From Ehretia macrophylla (Eukaryota > Streptophyta > Magnoliopsida > Boraginales > Ehretiaceae), in contig CM075771.1 in the NCBI GenBank assembly GCA_037974665.1, forward strand, positions 34,642,425 through 34,706,424: a stretch of DNA of 64,000 bases, read 5' to 3'. Both the position numbers and the translations under genes were made by a program. Position 1 is the stretch's first letter; each line of letters opens with the position of its first letter. The notes beneath the pieces were generated by a model. The model did not search any database. It was not told the origin of the DNA and saw nothing but the letters and a program-made list of their open reading frames with translations. This document shows, one piece after another, positions 23,976 through 35,900 of the stretch.

Positions 23976-26900
23976 CTATAGCAATGTCTGATTTCTGAGT
24001 GATGGCGCGGAACTTTGTGGATAGGCAAATGGATCTCCGAAGGGGTTTGAATACGCCATATGTGACATCTGCGGTTGAGAGTTTTGAGCTGGATATTGAT
24101 GGGGTACCATCATCATATTATGTGGTTGCTGCTGTTGCAGCATCATTTGCTGTCGTTGCAGCATCATTTGCTGTTGTTGTAGCATCATGTGGTGTTGCAG
24201 CATTATTTGCTGTTGTTGTTGCTGCTGAGTCATCGAGGCCATCTGAACATTAGATGGAGGTGCTGTGTTGTTGGACATTGCAAAGGGATCCCATTGATTG
24301 AACGGATTTAGCGCAGTCATTTCGTATCCAGATGGTGTATCGTAACCTGCATTCTGCAGTTGTAACTGTCTCCTAGCAGCTTCATCTTCATACAAGCTAT
24401 TGAGTAATAGCTTGTCGAAACCACCAGCCTGAAACAGAGGACAAGAATGCATGAGTTCTACTGCATAAAGGTACGGAACCTTGTCTAGCAGTGCACAAAA
24501 ACAGCATATTACAGATAAGAGATTAGTACCACTGAGGTGGATCGTTGTATCAATGACAGGAGAAACAAAATGAAACTTTTGATGGAGCACACCAAAGACG
24601 CTTTGTGTCAATTTATGGAGAACAGCAATTAGGGGAACAAGATAAGCAGAGCATCATAAGCTAATATGAAGCCAATTGCGTGGCAGAGGCGGGTTTGATG
24701 GTTGCATGTCTAAGATGTGAAAAGAGAAGACGAGACAGAGAAGAAAGAGAAGTCATAGGATTAGGCCAACATATCATGAACATACACAAAACTATTGATC
24801 TACGGCACTTCCTCATCCTTCACCTGAGGATGAAACATATTCTACTGAGACAGTATGTTTCATAAGATAGATCAAAACCAGCACTCTTAAAGGGAACTTT
24901 CATGCAGTACAGTTAGAGGATTAAGAACAAACCAAATTTCTTTCTGCCACTTGGCTATAATTGTTGTTGCTCGATGCAGCAACTAGTGCCAGCTCCCACC
25001 CTGAAGTTTTTCCGATTTCATCCAATTGGTAGTTGTTTGATGGATCATTACCTGCATCATATTAAATCATATTGAACCAAATAATAAGTTGGTATATTCA
25101 CATTGAGAATGTCAAAGAAGGATTTATGTAACCCAAGCAGATAGTCATAGTTTGAATAGCCTTTTGCTAAGTTATTATGACAGAACACGACATGAACCAA
25201 ATATATAAAGATCACAATCTGAACAGACAGATTCTCACTCGTTGATCTAAAGCCATGAATAAACTTGGTCAGGATCTATTAAAATATTCTGCAGAGACCA
25301 TGCCACTCACCTGGTTGGCTAATAGCAAGAGCCAATGCATTGCTTTCCCCTAGTTCTTGGGCTTTTGGATTTACTTCATTTAAACCCTGCAAAAATTATG
25401 TCGTTAAAGTATAAGCCCGAATTACCCATAAAAAGATAATCAAATGAGAAAATGCATATAGTGTTTCTAAGCTTACTAGTAGATCTGTAGGTTCTTCAGT
25501 TGATATCAGTGGTGGAACTTCATCCTTATTCTTAAGCTCAACTTCCTTTTGCACATCAACCTGTTCTCCTTTAGTTTCGGGTTCTTTAACTTGTTTCTCA
25601 CTTTTTTCGGGTGTAGGATCTTCTGGTTTCTGAGGTTCTTGTTCTGTCTTCCTATACTCCTATTAGTGAAAAGGATGAAGAGAACAAGCATAAGCACAAA
25701 ATACAACAATGCAAAAGGCTAAGATGATAAACTAATATGACCTCCAGTAAAAGAAACATACAGCTAATTAAATCATTCTTGAAGAAATAAACAAGTCTGA
25801 GTTTCTGAATATTCAATCAAGGCTAAATGCAACGCGTATTTCTAACATTTGGGAAATCCTTGAATTTGAGTGCCGTAAAAAATTTAGAATCATTCTCGAA
25901 GAAAACCTTAGACACAAATAAATGAACTAAACGTATAAAAGAAAGGGGGAGAAGAATAGCATCCAATGATGAATTCTGCAGTAAGTTGTCATTTCATTAT
26001 ATAAAACGCTTAGACTCGTGTTCTGGTTACATGTCATTCTCATAATGCGGAAAACCCCAATAATTGACTGATCACTGTCAATTTTGAGCTTTAGGATTTA
26101 ATGGTTCATGGATTCAAAATGTCTAGATATGATCCTGATTGTCTTACGGAAAAAGAGCTCCGAATTACTGCCAATGCCACTTGACCACAGTGATATAACG
26201 GTAAATATATTTGCGGGCTTTGAGAACATTCTAGGTTAGTTGTGACTGCTGTAAGTCTTCACAGATCTTATTATTAGGTTGAAGAGCATATAACCCAAAA
26301 TAAGTTCGATAGGAGAAAGGATTCCTTAATTAGAATTATATACAAGTAATGTTATTGAACGTAGCTGAGAGTCCAAGTGCAGCATGATGCAAATTTTTCG
26401 TGAAGAAATGCAAAGAATGAAGAACAATAATCTTGAATAAGAGCATAAGGAGAACAAAACATGACAGTGTTCTACTTCCAGTTCATAGAACTAGGAGTCG
26501 TTTAGCACCATAAAAGGGATATATATATTAGGAATCAAATAGGAACATCATAATACTTCCTTATTAAGTCAAATGCAAGTTAGCAAGTATATCAACTTTG
26601 TTGACCCAAAGCATTAACTACAGGATGTTTCACAAAGCCTCGTTTTCATTGTCAACAGACTTGAAGAGCATATGCTTAAGTAGTGTCTCTTCAATCTTAT
26701 CCGGTACCATGGTGAGCAACGTAATATATACCAATATGTACAAAACACAAAAGCATGTCACAATAAATTTCAACATAACAATATGAAACCACTGTGCGGC
26801 AGGTTACTCATGATGTAGTAGCATTAAATTCACAGAGAACTGGAAATCGTGTATATGCTTAAAACAAATATTGTAAAGTGACGTTATTTTTTCACCAGTC

Positions 26901-29900
26901 TCCTGTTTGATGCAGAGCTTCTCTGAGGTGCTTCCCTTATGTACTCCTCCATATCTGCAATAAGTGAAAAGGGTGGCTGCAGACACAGCATTACACACTC
27001 GTAAAAATCATTTATCATTGTGACATAAATAAGTTTGACACTAAGTATGAAAACCAAACCTGTCTCAGTGTTGGAAAATGAAATGTCCGCGCAAGGTCCA
27101 AACCTCTGCAGAAGTCATAAAAATTAGCCAGACTTTCAGCCTACAGAGATGGGAAAGAGAAAAAAAGGATGTTCGGATTAGCCCTGAGTTCTACGAGATG
27201 GGACATTTAGATATCTTACTAACAAGGAAAGAACTTGTAGGTGTATACCTGTTGCCCAGCTCTTCTGTATATATCGAGAGTGTTGACTGCATCATGTTTG
27301 GACATATCAAAAAACTGAAGGAAGTGAAGCAATTAGCATAAAGTAAAAATCTTAATGCAGAGAAGATCCCGAAAAAGAACAGGAGGCAATCATACCAAAT
27401 CAACAAGATTAATAATCCCGTCATTGATGGCACAATAAATTTTGAAGCTTTCTTTCAACACCTACAATTAATTTTATTAACCCACAAATAGTGATTCCAG
27501 ATCACTGAACGATCAAAATAAAAATGGAAAAGATAATCAATTTTAGACGATGAAATTAGTGCAATAAACGTTGATAATCACTTTTAACAAGTAAATTACC
27601 AAAGACAAAAATAGCAAACTGCCTTCAATTACCAAAAACATCAGTTTGGCCTTCAGGAATGATCAATCCTTAGCCGAATCCATCAAAGTATTCGGATTTG
27701 TTTGGTAGACACTTAAATTTGGTAGTCATTTCAACTCTACTTCACTATTGAACAATATTCCCAACTTATTTTTGCCCTGATTTGACAGCCCCAGAGGAAG
27801 TTCAGCGACACATTTCATCTAAAGTAAATGGGTGATAATGGCGAGACTTCAACCAATAAACCTTTATGGCAACAGGGCTCTGATACCATGTGAAGTGGCT
27901 ACTTTTTCTAAAAGCTTAAATTGCGAGAGTATATACTTAACTAATTTGATGTCTCCAATAGAACTCACCAAAAAGTTATTCTTGAAATGTGATTAATATA
28001 CCCACCCAGATGCTAGTTAAAGTACTTGTATATAGCCTTCCTATTTCAGGTTCAGCTACGTGATTTCACATATTCTACAATACCCAATATCCATGTATAG
28101 GTTTAATCAAAAGGAAAAAAAAAAAAAATACTAAACCGGTGTAGAAAATAACAAAATTTCCACCGCAGATGAAGAGATGTTACGTGCATACCAGAGCCAA
28201 GGCATATTGGATGAGAGAGTTGTGGCAAGCTGCTCCTTCTGGCTGCAAAGGTTTTAAGAGATTAGGTTGCCTATAGAGAGAGCAGAAAAGTTACTCATAA
28301 TACAAGCTACAAGCAACCCTGAAGCTGCATCCATGAGCAGCCACTAAAATTATAACCGCCATCACCTGGCAATGAATTAGGGAGTACAGAAGGCGCTGCA
28401 ATGCAGGAAGATGCACTAATAGTTCTTTCATACTCAGGATCCTCGTTCTGTGATGCATCTAATGTGAGAAAAAAGTATCTATATCATCTTATGCTCATTA
28501 TGTCAGAACATATCGCGGAAGATTTTAAGGTGCACAAAACAAATACCTTGGATTCATCAGCCGACATTTTGATCATCTGTTCTGACTCAATGTCATATTT
28601 TAAGGTCCTAAAGCACTTGAGTCTTTCTTCCAGGAACACTGCATATGTTCGAACCCAAGCGGAGCAAACCCAAGCTGCAAAGAACTATCTCTATGTAAGA
28701 AAAACTGCTCTATTGCAAGTCCGGAAGCTTTTGGGATATGTTTACTTCTTTCCTCAAAGGAAGAAAATGAAGAGAAAAATGCAAAATCTAGCCAAACAAT
28801 TTACCAAGCTTGCTCGAGTCATCCTTGAAATTAGATATTTGGAACATATGTTCTCTGTGTAAATAGTTCAATAACTCCTCTCTGAAGGTAGGATCACCCT
28901 CTCTCAATGTCCTATGAATCACTATCAACGTCTTTATGGCAACCTGAATATAATTTTTAGCAACAGAAAATTAAACAATCCAAGTTTTCTGATTAATCGC
29001 AGTTTCAGATATCTGCACAAATGACATAACAGTTGTATAAGTTCAAGATTTCCCCTTTGATATTAATATTTGAAGTTTCTGACCAATTGCATTACTATAT
29101 CTATACACAAAGAACATAACCGTTAAATAGGTCCAGAGGTCCCTTCTGGTATTAGTATTTGAATTTACCAACTACGGTCATATCCTTTTACTTCACTGGT
29201 TCTTGATAAATGAAGCTAGCCCTGACAGAACTTCGAACAAGATTAAGTAGCCACAAAGTTCTGAACTTCTAGAAATGCGAAGGGGCCCCTAATTGCAAAC
29301 AATTGATCTCTAGTTGTATTTAAGACGCAACTTCAAGCACAACTCGCATACCAAAATATGTTCACAAAGGATGCCATTTAGGCACCTGCAATTCATAATA
29401 CACTTGTGTAGATTTCATAAAACATTGATAAAATTAGAGGTTTGCACATAGGAGAATATTCTAATCTTTCGCTTTCTCTTTAACTGGAGAAAGTGTTGAA
29501 GTTATTATACTGATTAGGAACAAACTGGCATGTATTCTAACCGAACAGCACTTAGTGGCCACGTTAGATCCAATACGTACACATCAGTAAGCAAAAACGA
29601 TTAAGCAAGCATTAGAAGGAACAAAATGAAACAGAACAATTACTCTCAAGGCCAAGAAATGAGTAGAGAAAATTTACAATCCAGTTTCTTGTCTTTGCCA
29701 ATCTCCTAGAAAGTGCATGGATGCAGTAGGCAACGTCAGCTCTCGGGCGTGATGAGGATGTCGCAAGGAAAATCTCTAGAAAAAGAGACGGAAACGACAT
29801 CAATGAGAATTCCAAAACTTCAAAGGCCACACATTTTACACTTGAAAGCAAAATGTACTCGCAATCTTAACAGATACTCCGGCCATAGTCCGATTGCATA

Positions 29901-30554
29901 TATCTTTGCTCTGTGAAAGTGAGGGTGGGGAGGGGAGGGGGGTGGGGAAGGGTAAAACGAAACACAGATGGATGAATCACAAAGCCATAATAAAAACTCA
30001 AATTAATAATGCATATGTACCATATAAACATTTTTTCTTTTGAAATCTATGAGTATTTGGGCTTGTCCAACTAATGGCACTGAAGTTAATAATCGGGTAA
30101 ACCTCCCGTGGCCTTCAAAAGACTCGAACTGACAGCCTCTGGGGAGCACACCCTAGTGTACCATATAACCATTAACATATAAAAAGGGCATAATTGAACA
30201 TGTATAGATGCCTCAAAATCAAAATAGGAAGACTCACTTCTAACATGCCTTCCTTTTGGAGGACTTTCAACATGATTGGTGGCTTTGACAATTGCAATAT
30301 CCAAATCCTTCCATCAAAATCAAACAAAACAAAAACAAGAAAATTATCCCATCAGCAAAATTCAAATATTATCATGATTGAAAAAGCTAAAATCACAACA
30401 GAACCTTGAAGAATGAATAGTTAATGCATGTAAATTTATTAGTATATAACAAGGTTGTCACATATGTAGAGACCTTAAATTCGCTGTTGACCTTGGCTAG
30501 GCCAACCTTGGTTGAGTCCTTAAGAGCCCCATAAGCCCTTCTGAGGCTCTCCAT
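23976..30554 (-). CDS. AP180/CALM-type clathrin assembly protein (ANTH domain)
   Basis: Fifteen exons join in phase to 594 residues: 30554-30474, 30307-30238, 29775-29678, 28943-28805, 28674-28547, 28458-28366, 28242-28192, 27461-27396, 27314-27249, 27140-27060, 26976-26896, 25659-25477, 25386-25311, 25051-24933 and 24428-23976. Residues 1 to about 290 form the ANTH domain, which binds PtdIns(4,5)P2 and cargo SNAREs at endocytic sites. Its lipid motif [14 protein letters not shown] is intact. A Lys/Glu-rich linker follows (exon 12). The tail has the GWELALV block, the [16 protein letters not shown] block, NPF and DPF motifs for adaptor binding, and Gln/Met repeats. The linker and tail most resemble the Arabidopsis At5g35200 type. 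The protein begins directly at [15 protein letters not shown], without the longer N-terminus of some relatives. Confidence 0.93.
24120..24240 (-). repeat. In-frame Gln/Met-rich repeat in the clathrin assembly protein
   Basis: Within the last exon, codons for QQQ alternate with MMLQ (units around [18 protein letters not shown]). The DNA repeat unit is about 21 bp, and CAG/CAA mixing keeps it in frame. This is a low-complexity tail between the DPF and NPF motifs and is likely variable between accessions. Confidence 0.75.
27876..27888 (-). mobile_element. LTR-retrotransposon primer-binding-site remnant in an intron
   Basis: On the minus strand TGGTATCAGAGCC directly follows CA. This 13-mer is complementary to the 3' end of initiator methionine tRNA and is the usual primer site of plant Copia and TRIM elements. 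The sequence at 27889-28080 may be the matching LTR, but I could not fix its start. It lies in the intron between exons 7 and 8 of the clathrin assembly gene. Confidence 0.45.
30070..30190 (-). mobile_element. tRNA-derived SINE in an intron of the clathrin gene
   Basis: Read on the minus strand, TGGTTATATGGTACACTAGG (A-box-like) is followed by AGTTCGAGTC (B-box-like, reverse complement of 30121-30129). A GAAGGCCACGGGAGGTTTACC region then follows. Spacing and order suit a pol III SINE of a family other than Au. It lies in intron 2. Ends and target duplication were not resolved. Confidence 0.5.
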
Positions 30555-32700
30555 TTACGTGCAGCCTATTATTAGCTTTGGCGAAATGGCAAAACAATTT
30601 TTCCTCTGATCAAAAAGAGGAGAAAACCAGGATTTCGGGTGGTTCACATATATCGAGAAGCCAACAAGTACACGGACTGAATTGCTATTCATAGCCTTAG
30701 CAAGCCTTTGGCATGCATGACACCGGGACCGTTATGTGCTCTCTGGGAAGGAAAAAAAAAAAGGAGTGAGACATTCTTAGAATAGTTGTATTATAGATTT
30801 TTTAAGACTTTTGCCTCCTTTGTAATCAAAAAAAAAAAATGAAGAAGAAGAAGGAGATAGATAAGGGAGATAGAAGAAGATTGATAGGGTTGATAAATTC
30901 TTCCTCTCCAGGTAATCTATGTCCCTCTGCTTCCAATAAGATAAAATAGCCCCTCTCTCTTTTCTTTCTTATATTTTTATCATGCCATGCGAGTTATAGT
31001 TATGAGTTCGAATCGTAAAAATCTTTGTCACGAGTTTGAATCTGAAAATCTTTATCAAGAGTTCGAATTGTAAAAATCTTTTATCATGGTGCAACTATTT
31101 TTTAAATTCCGTATATAACTAGAGCTTTGTGTATCTAGGTTCTTAGTTTATGAGGATTTTCTGGTCGTTTGGTAGTTATTGGAAGTTTTTTTTTGGCAGT
31201 TATTGGAAGTTAGTACGCTGATCATTTGATCTTACGTTAGCATGAAAAGGTATTCTTTTTGGTTTTGTTCATGTGATTAGAAATTGCACAAATAGTAAAT
31301 AATGTTTACATTTTTATATTTATTTTTTTATAAGTGATGTTTTTGGTCCCGAATATTTATACTTTTTGTCAATTTTATCTTTATTATTATAAAAGTGACG
31401 CGTTTAGTCTTTAATATTTGCAAAAAAAATCAATTTAATTTCTAATGTTTTAACCTTTTGTCAATATAGTCTCCAAAATTTCATGTGCAAATCACACTAG
31501 AGCGACTAAATTGAAACTTTTAACAAATTTGGGAGACTAAGTGCGTTATTTTTGAAACAATGAAGACTAAATTAAAAGAAAGTGTAAACATTGGGTATTA
31601 GATTAAAATGTTTTGCCATTTTTAAAAACTAAACCCACCACTTTTAGAATAATAAAAATGAAATTTAAATAAACAATATAAATACGGACTATTTGTGAAA
31701 TACATACTTTCTATAACGAGAAGCATCAAGAAGGTTATTGACTACTCCTCGAGCCTAAATTTCAATACGACTTTCCTTGCCAATTTCAAATTCTTTTTAT
31801 AAAACATAAAACGCTCTCAGTTTCAAAAATCCAAAAAATTTAAAAATAAAATAAAGATATAAATCATCTATCTCCTAAATGGCAAAGCAATAATATACAG
31901 TGATGTAGTGCTAGCCCGCAAAGATGCCTAGCTTTTTTTTTAGCAGGTTCAAACTCTTCGGTTCAAGACACTTTTCTTTTAAACCATATTAAGAATATTA
32001 TTTAAAACGATAGTTGTTAATACTGATACGTGTTTGACGACGTCAAAGGTAACAAATGAAAAAAGATGACGTGGAGGTTCAATGATGTCAAATAAATACG
32101 GTGGTTGAATGCTATCAAATTATGTAAAATCATGAAAAAATAAAATGTAAAATCTTATAAAAGGGTGTGATCTTTAGCCAAAAGGCAAAGAAATTCAGGC
32201 ATTGCACGTTATTGTCAATAGGAACTGTGCCCCCACGACCCCTCAATATAGTTTAAAATATCTCGGTATTTTTAGGTTGTAAATCCATTTAATCTGATCT
32301 TCAAAATAATCTTTGCTCAAGTAATTTTGGTCTCTAAAACCATCTTAAATATTAATTCCCCGGACAAAACATCCTGGATCGGACCCTACACGTACAAGTC
32401 TAATAAAACGGAACATGTTTAACATTTCACTTAAAAGAGCACCATAGTCCATGTTTTACAAAGATGTGCATTATTGTAATTCTCAGTGTTTGAATATATT
32501 TCAGAGTCAAAGAATGCTACCAAGACTTTCTATTTGTCTACAGTTTACTATTTTTGATTATGTCAACTGCCAAACCTTCAGTTTCGGAAATTTCTGACAA
32601 TAGACATGTAGGTAATTAATTGCCTCAGGTCGATCTAACACGAAACACTCATAAACCAAACTAAGCATTATTTCACTAAGTAGGGGAAAAACCTCATACG
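30555..32700. other. Intergenic region between clathrin-assembly and PHD genes
   Basis: This contains the clathrin gene promoter (immediately above 30554), a GAAGAAGAAG-rich stretch (30841-30880), a foldback repeat at about 31330-31690 and AT-rich filler. No coding exon was recognised. Confidence 0.55.
31330..31690. repeat. Imperfect foldback repeat, about 360 bp
   Basis: The left arm includes AATTTTATCTTTATTATTAT and AAAAGTG; the right arm carries CCACTTTTAGAATAATAAAAATGAAATTT, the inverted form. TAGTC and GACTAAATTGAAA cores recur on opposite strands around a centre near 31490. The arms are diverged and no target duplication was defined. Confidence 0.55.
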
Positions 32701-32941
32701 AAAAATAAAATAAAATAAAATTGAAAAGACAGATACAAACCCCAAGGAGAAAACAAGCTAAAACACCTCACAGGCCAAGAGCTCAATCATTTCAGCTTTG
32801 TACTTTGTATTCTGGTACTTCAATACAGGAACAAATATTAGGCCATTGTGATAGTAAACATCCTACTAAGTAGAAACTTTTGTCTTCTATCTTTGGACAT
32901 ACAAACTTACACGATTGTCGCAATGACGGTGTGTGTTTTTC

Positions 32942-35900
32942 TCATACCTCCGTAACTGGCTTGGTGCGATCCAATTTGCGTCTTTTGGCAGCCAGCCGAG
33001 GCCTCAACTGCATAGAATGTGAAGAGTTAGTTTCCAACATCGATCGTATCAGAGTCGGTTTTTCAGCAAGTAATTTAATATCACCGAGAATCTTAGTTAA
33101 CGAGTCAATTAGACTATCCCTAATACTAGGAGATTTACCAAAAGATCCTATCCCATCAAGTAATAGAAATAAAGGGCTTCAAGTCGTGGAAACAAGGTCT
33201 TGATTTGCAAAATAAGGCTGTGGGCGTAATGCACTAGATTTGCCCTTATCTCTTGCCTAAGACAAATGTTGAAGATGGATAGAATCTAATGTCACCAATC
33301 CAAATATGACAACCGGTTCTTCAATTTTGCGGACAGTCACAACCACGGAAAAAAAGATACCGAGACACAAGTTGAGACCATATGTGTTTCTGCATTCTAC
33401 TTAAGGGTTCATATCTCCTAAATTGAAAATATAGCATTGCTAACCCAGATGATTTTAATAAAATATGAAGACACTTCATTGCCTATGAGTAAAAACTCAA
33501 AATGCAAAGACGATAATGTTAGAATCTTGACAACACAAACATGTATAAGTTTCACATGTAATCAGTCAATGTGTAGCTATCATCAGAGAGTAGCGTAGCT
33601 TGATGAATTATACTTGGTCTCATTATAATCTCATTGATGGTGTCGTGGAGGTAGGACTCTGCTTATTAAATTTTATCTCGTTTAAAGAGAAAAAGAAAGA
33701 AGAAAGAAAGATGGTTTTCCAAAACTTTGGAAGTCAAGGGTGTCGTTTGTGTGTATGCATATATAAGACTAAGACTATCCTTTAAGATGGCACCACCTAA
33801 AGATTTATATATATCTCTTTCACCTTTAACAGAAGTATCAAGTAATAACAATCAAAGATAAGTCACAAAAATTAGCTAAAACTCACAAGAGCCTTGACCT
33901 CAAACCAAATTGACTATGAAATCAGAAAACCCTGAAATAAGATGTTTATGACGTACCATCTCGATATACTTCAATTGCTTTATAACTTCATCTGTATCTA
34001 GCTCCTGAAACCCATAAATGCAATTATATCAAAGAGCAGTAGTAAGACAACTAATAGTGTCTTCATAGTGTAGAAGAATCTATTGTGAAAACATACTAAC
34101 CGAGATAACATTCCAAACTGATGTACTAAGAACCGGTAATAACTCCTTTATTTGACAGTCACATTATTTAAAAACATGCTACAGACATATAAATTGGAAC
34201 TCTGGAACACCAAATGGAATAATACAAGTCCTACTGATTGTATTTGTACGATAACTGTATGAAACACTCGGGATAACAGAAATGGCCAATCTTAAGCAAT
34301 ATCAGAAGCACAAATGCAACATCATGACCTCACCCTATCCCACAAAACGAAAGAGAATCCCACATAATAACTAGGTCCAACATGCAAGCTAGCCCTTCTA
34401 AATTATTGCAAATCCATGATGGCCTAATCTAGTAACTTTTTGGTAAACAAGAAAGGCTGATGTGGTTTGAGACACTGAGAAAATGATGATTGCCTTCTGA
34501 TAAGAGTTGGACTTACTCCAGCACCACAAGCAAAATTTGAGAAATATGTCCTCTATGAGTCAGTCAGATTTTCATCCGGAAAATTAACTAGAACTTATGT
34601 ATATAAATATCAACCCCGGCCCCCCACAAATAAAAAATAAAAAAATTACAAAGTAAGAACTAGAATTAAGCCACCAAGATGCGTGATCACCAAAATCTGG
34701 AATATGAAAATGTAGTAATACTATAAATGAGACAAATTGCAGCCACTATGATGTAAGGCCTGAGCACTAAAAAACCAGAGAGAATATGTGCAACTCAACC
34801 AGCTAATAAAAATTGATCACTCAGCCAAAATTTACAAAATTCGATGGGAGTAAAACACACCTGCAGGACAGCACAATCGGCATGATATGGATCCCAAAGG
34901 ATACAGCGGAAACACTCCCAATTATCAGTTTGGACTTCAAATAGTGGGGCCCTGTAGTACCAACACATTCAATTAGATTAGCATCTTGAACATATCAATA
35001 CAATATACAACAGAGGAATAAAAACAAATATTGCAGCGCAAAGTGAAGATAGACACACAAGGTTTAAAGTTTAACTTTATATAGACAGTTTCTTCCAGTC
35101 AAAAGGCCGGCAATTCTTACCACCAAATGCACTATAAAAAGGAAATCGGCAGCTAGTATTCAAGAAATCTTTTCTCTTCCATGTGACAACCAGAAAAACA
35201 TATCATTTCTAGAAGAAGGGCATCGACCAAACATCTTCAGACAATGAAACAGCAAATGGCACAGTTTCTTAGCCTTCTTTGTAATTGCAGGGAATCTGCA
35301 CTTTAACAATCTCCTAAATCAGCACAGACCGCTAAAGTTTCATTTATTTGCGCCAAGAAAAAGCTTCCAAATTACCCTCCAGACTGAATCCATCGAAGAT
35401 GATCACACAAGAAAAATGATGATAAATAAAGTACTTCAGTCAATGCCTGAGAGATGCAATCAGCACTTGCATACACTATCGAACTTCCTACCATTCGTAT
35501 TACCTATCACTATAAAATGGGAATCTTAAGGTTTTGAGTGGGTCTACTAGTACCATTATAGTGATAGAAAGGCTAATTGTTCCTCTTGCACTATGTCTGA
35601 AAGTAATCACTACCTATTCAGGCTGATCATATGGCCAGGAATGACTACACTTCTCTGGGCCTTGAAGTAAAGGGAAGACCAAAGTATCTATTACTTTACC
35701 CTAGGGGTGAAGCTAAATATGGACAACCTAATTAATATTCCGTTTCTCATCATGCTATTTAAAGCTCTTTACAAGTAACACTTCAAACTGGAACAGCTTT
35801 TATAAAAGGTTAATTGAGAATATTAAAAGATTAATTATTAATGTGAAAAATACAAATAGCATGAGGTTTACCTGCGCCACTTTCCACAAATGGTTCCTTC

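Noticed and set aside
23999..24253. Ala/Val-rich plus-strand frame
   Set aside because: It is the reverse complement of the Gln/Met repeat in the clathrin assembly protein's last exon.
28401..28862. 153-codon plus-strand open frame
   Set aside because: It overlaps exons 4 to 6 of the clathrin assembly gene in antisense; those exons splice in phase and encode ANTH sequence.
30070..30190. tRNA gene on the minus strand
   Set aside because: The A box is degenerate and the acceptor arms do not pair; a SINE explains the B-box-like GTTCGAGTC better.
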